NCBI GenBank assembly: GCA_015663855.1
Contig: DQRJ01000130.1
Span: 1-8,735 of the forward strand
Length of the DNA stretch: 8,735 bases
Origin: Flavobacteriales bacterium
GTDB lineage: Bacteria > Bacteroidota > Bacteroidia > Flavobacteriales_D > Sanyastnellaceae
Direction of reading: 5' to 3'
The position numbers and the translations under genes were made by a program. Below the pieces are notes generated by a model. The model searched no databases, was not told where the DNA came from, and saw only the letters and a list, made by a program, of their open reading frames with translations. This document shows, one piece after another, positions 6,234 to 8,735 of this stretch; position 1 is the stretch's first letter, and each line of letters begins with the position of its first letter.

Positions 6234-7340
6234 CTAAAGCCAAGTGATAGCTTTCGCCCAACCTTCTGTAGCCCAAAACTCATATGTCTCTTCTTTTGAT
6301 TGAGCTCCACTGCTAGGACCAGCATCAATGATGAAAAGTGCTTCGATTGGGGGGCCAAATTTATTCTGACGCATTTTCTCGATAAATACCCTTCCTTCTT
6401 CAGGCCCTAAAACCATGCATGCCGTTGCATAAGCATCCGCAATCGCTGCACTTGGCGCTTGTATCGTTACACTTAACAAGCCGTTAAGAGCGGGATATCC
6501 AGTTCTTGGATCAATTGTATGAGAATAGTTTTTGCCATTAATCACAACTGACTTCCGGTAATTTCCACTAGTGCAAACAGCGGCATTGTCAACTTTAAGA
6601 ATAGCCTGAAGAGGCCTCCCTTCTACACTACCCATTTCAATAGGTTTATCTACTGCTATTCTCCAAGGGACTCCATCGATGTTAACACCTAGACATCTCA
6701 CCTCACCTCCCAACTCTACCATAGCGTTTTCTATCCCTGCTTCTTGCAACAAGTCTATAAGCATATCGACTGTGTATCCTTGAGCAATTGCGTTAAAATC
6801 AAGCTGTACTCTTGAATCTCTTTTAATAATATGAGTCTCTATGTAGTTTGACCTTGAATCAATTTCGTCTAGGTCTATCATATCCGTTCTAAACCCTACG
6901 AACTGCATGATACTATCAACTTCTGCAGAATCAACTTTCTCAACGTGTTTCAACCCGAATCCCCAAAGATCAACTAGTGGTTTTACGGTCGGATCAAATG
7001 CACCCTCTGTATCCCTATGTATTTCCCATGAAAGGTCCCATACTACAGACCAAATCTTACTTTCGTCATAGAACGAAAAAACCGTATCTGTCCTATTGAA
7101 TTTGTTTATTTGTGAAATCCTAGCTCCTTCTCTCCAAGTATTCATTTCAACATCCATAGACTCAATTACAGAATCTACTTCAACTTGTTCTACAACAGTA
7201 TTTCCATGATACTTGATGATGTAAGTAGTACCCTGCGCTTCACCTGAATGAATATGCTCTACAGGAGTACTGCTGCAAGAAGAAAAGGCAACAAATACAA
7301 AAGCTATTAGCGATAAACCACGTATAGACTTTAGAATCAT
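6234..7340 (-). CDS. apbE: FAD:protein FMN transferase ApbE (lipoprotein)
   Basis: A 368-residue ApbE-family flavin transferase. ApbE moves FMN from FAD onto a threonine of target proteins, and the NqrB and NqrC subunits of Na+-NQR are its classic substrates. The N-terminus is a lipoprotein signal (hydrophobic core about 9-19, lipobox FSSC with Cys22), placing it on the outer face of the inner membrane, or the outer membrane. Family motifs run in order: GTTY (37-40), FDPTVKPLVDLWGFG (115-129), DFNAIAQGYTVD (181-192), VELGGEVRCLG (208-218), SGNYRK (258-263), SHTIDPRTGYP (273-283) and ADAYATACMVLG (301-312). In the last, Asp302 and Thr306 fit the Mg-binding pair. Length is normal for the family. 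It starts 16 bases after the nqrF stop, so it is almost certainly co-transcribed with nqr genes and supports NqrB/NqrC flavinylation. Confidence 0.95.
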   Translation of the reverse strand: MILKSIRGLSLIAFVFVAFSSCSSTPVEHIHSGEAQGTTYIIKYHGNTVVEQVEVDSVIESMDVEMNTWREGARISQINKFNRTDTVFSFYDESKIWSVVWDLSWEIHRDTEGAFDPTVKPLVDLWGFGLKHVEKVDSAEVDSIMQFVGFRTDMIDLDEIDSRSNYIETHIIKRDSRVQLDFNAIAQGYTVDMLIDLLQEAGIENAMVELGGEVRCLGVNIDGVPWRIAVDKPIEMGSVEGRPLQAILKVDNAAVCTSGNYRKSVVINGKNYSHTIDPRTGYPALNGLLSVTIQAPSAAIADAYATACMVLGPEEGRVFIEKMRQNKFGPPIEALFIIDAGPSSGAQSKEETYEFWATEGWAKAITWL

Positions 7341-7356
7341 GAAATATTAAAGTTGG

Positions 7357-8655
7357 CTATCCTCCGAAATCATCGAAGCTAACATTTTCTTCTGGAATAC
7401 CCCAATCGTCAACCATCTTAATCACAGCTAGGTTCATAAGAGGTGGTCCACAGAAATATACTTCTATATCCTCTGGAGCTTCGTGTCCTTCAAGGTGATG
7501 AGTTATCACAGCATTGTGAACGTAGCCTAAGAATCCGTCGCCCTCAGTGTCCTTATCGTCCTTCTTCTCAACCCAGTTGTCTTCAGGAGCAGGCTCGGAA
7601 AGAACTACGTGGAAAGTAAAGTTAGAATATTCTTTTTCAATCTTTTGAAAATCTTCTAAGTAGAAAAGCTCACGCTTTGATCTTCCGCCGTAGTAGAAAG
7701 TAACTTTTCTGCCAGTTTTTACTGTGTGGAACAAGTGAAAAAGGTGTGAACGCATTGGGGCCATGCCGGCTCCTCCACCGATGTATAACATCTCTAAACC
7801 AGTATCCTTAATAAAGAACTCTCCATAAGGTCCACTAATTTCCACCTTATCTCCCGGCTTTTGATTGAATACGAACGAAGAACAAATCCCCGGATTAACT
7901 TGCATCCAAGCGTTTCGCGCTCTATCCCAAGGCGGTGTAGCAACACGAATATTCAGCATTACAATGTCGCCCTCAGCTGGGTGGTTCGCCATCGAATAAG
8001 CCCTTACAATCGGCTCGTCATTCGTCATTTTTAGATCCCATAGACCATACTTATCCCACTCTTCCTTGAACTTCTGCGGATCGTCATGATGCTCTGGGTG
8101 CGCTGTAACATCGATGTCCTTGAAATCTACAACAACCTCAGGAACGTCGATTTGGATGTATCCTCCAGCTTCAAAATCGAGGGACTCGCCTTCTGGAAGA
8201 CGAACAACAAACTCCTTAATGAAGGAAGCTACGTTGTAGTTAGAGACAACTTCACACTCAAACTTCTTCACGCCAAATACCTCTTCCGGAATTTGGATGT
8301 CCATATCTTCCTTAACTTTAACTTGACATCCAAGTCTGAAGTTGTCCGAAATCTCTTTACGAGAAAAATGTGGTTCTTCCGTTGGAAGTATAGCCCCGCC
8401 TCCAGAGTGAACTTGACAAGTGCATTGTACACAAGTACCCCCACCTCCACAAGCTGAAGGAAGGAAAATACCGTTATTACCAAGAACGGTTAGTAGCGAA
8501 GATCCACCCTCTACTTCGATAGTCTTCTCGTTGTTGATGGTGATCGTAATCGCACCGCTTGGGGAAAGTTTTGCCTTAGCAAAAAGTAATAAACTTACCA
8601 GAAGTAGTATTACGATAAGAAAAAACCCGATTGCAAGTAAAATAGTTGTAGTCAT
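7357..8655 (-). CDS. nqrF: Na+-translocating NADH:quinone oxidoreductase subunit F
   Basis: A 432-residue NADH-oxidising subunit of the sodium-pumping NADH:quinone oxidoreductase. It has an N-terminal membrane anchor (about 4-26), then a 2Fe-2S ferredoxin domain with Cys69, Cys75, Cys78 and Cys110. An FAD/NADH-binding reductase domain follows. FAD motifs are RAYSMAN (218-224) and GPYGEF (275-280). NADH-binding motifs are GGGAGMAP (293-300), YYGGRS (321-326) and FCGPPLMN (401-408, with the conserved Cys402). The C-terminus FDDFGG is a hallmark of NqrF. Electrons pass from NADH to FAD to the 2Fe-2S centre and on to the membrane subunits. It is about 25 residues longer than the Vibrio protein as I recall it, with charged insertions near 186-200 and 363-373. 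The start ATG lies 9 bases after the nqrE stop, and apbE follows 16 bases downstream. Confidence 0.97.
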   Translation of the reverse strand: MTTTILLAIGFFLIVILLLVSLLLFAKAKLSPSGAITITINNEKTIEVEGGSSLLTVLGNNGIFLPSACGGGGTCVQCTCQVHSGGGAILPTEEPHFSRKEISDNFRLGCQVKVKEDMDIQIPEEVFGVKKFECEVVSNYNVASFIKEFVVRLPEGESLDFEAGGYIQIDVPEVVVDFKDIDVTAHPEHHDDPQKFKEEWDKYGLWDLKMTNDEPIVRAYSMANHPAEGDIVMLNIRVATPPWDRARNAWMQVNPGICSSFVFNQKPGDKVEISGPYGEFFIKDTGLEMLYIGGGAGMAPMRSHLFHLFHTVKTGRKVTFYYGGRSKRELFYLEDFQKIEKEYSNFTFHVVLSEPAPEDNWVEKKDDKDTEGDGFLGYVHNAVITHHLEGHEAPEDIEVYFCGPPLMNLAVIKMVDDWGIPEENVSFDDFGG

Positions 8656-8664
8656 GATAATCTA

Positions 8665-8735
8665 TCAGATTTCAATTCCCATAAAGCTCATGAATGCAAT
8701 TCCCATGAGACCTGTAATAATATAAGTAATTCCTA
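8665..8735 (-). CDS. nqrE: Na+-translocating NADH:quinone oxidoreductase subunit E, C-terminal end (5' part outside window)
   Basis: The last 23 codons of a gene entering from the right edge encode a hydrophobic tail, GITYIITGLMGIAFMSFMGIE plus Ile, and stop at TGA (8667-8665). The GLMxxxFMSFxG pattern matches the last membrane helix of NqrE, the multi-helix inner-membrane subunit that with NqrD holds an intramembrane iron centre. Position directly before nqrF, with a 9-base gap, agrees with the standard nqrABCDEF order. Only the tail is visible, so identity rests on this motif and on gene order. Confidence 0.85.
   Translation of the reverse strand, partial: GITYIITGLMGIAFMSFMGIEI

Noticed and set aside
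8086..8725. Open frames on the + strand opposite nqrF and nqrE (8086-8457, 8420-8725)
   Set aside because: They are antisense to well-supported nqr genes, and the translations are low-complexity with no family resemblance.

Overview
The window looks like chromosomal DNA of a marine member of the Bacteroidota, most probably a flavobacterium-like lineage. Three things point there. The secreted protein in the middle ends in Cys-rich repeats of the GCTDxxACNYD...DDGTC kind, followed by a dockerin-like Ca-binding tail. There is a sodium-pumping NADH:quinone oxidoreductase (Na+-NQR) operon. Start codons lack clear Shine-Dalgarno sequences, and TAnnTTTG-like promoter boxes occur instead. The assignment rests on protein style only, because no rRNA gene is present.

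Layout from left to right. Positions 1-450 (+) hold the 3' end of an EamA/DMT-type membrane transporter gene. Positions 483-2858 (-) encode an exported M1-family zinc metallopeptidase. Positions 2962-3750 (-) encode MazG, a nucleoside triphosphate pyrophosphohydrolase. Positions 3789-5906 (-) encode a large secreted protein with a predicted beta-helix body, Cys-rich repeats and a dockerin-like C-terminus. Positions 6014-6229 (+) encode a 71-residue membrane protein with four cysteines. Positions 6234-7340 (-) encode the lipoprotein flavin transferase ApbE. Positions 7357-8655 (-) encode NqrF, and 8665-8735 (-) is the last part of nqrE. The window is almost fully coding, and no gene-free stretch exceeds about 110 bases.

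The right-hand third is one functional unit. nqrE, nqrF and apbE read leftward with gaps of 9 and 16 bases. NqrF takes electrons from NADH through FAD and a 2Fe-2S centre, NqrE is one of the membrane subunits, and ApbE attaches FMN covalently to other Nqr subunits. The small cysteine protein next to apbE has the layout of the Nqr maturation factor NqrM (one membrane helix, then a Cys motif) and sits where nqrM sits in proteobacterial nqr loci, but on the opposite strand. It is the most interesting item here. The left two thirds hold unrelated housekeeping and export genes. I found no mobile element, CRISPR array, RNA gene or phage gene, and no clear sign of a wholly new system.
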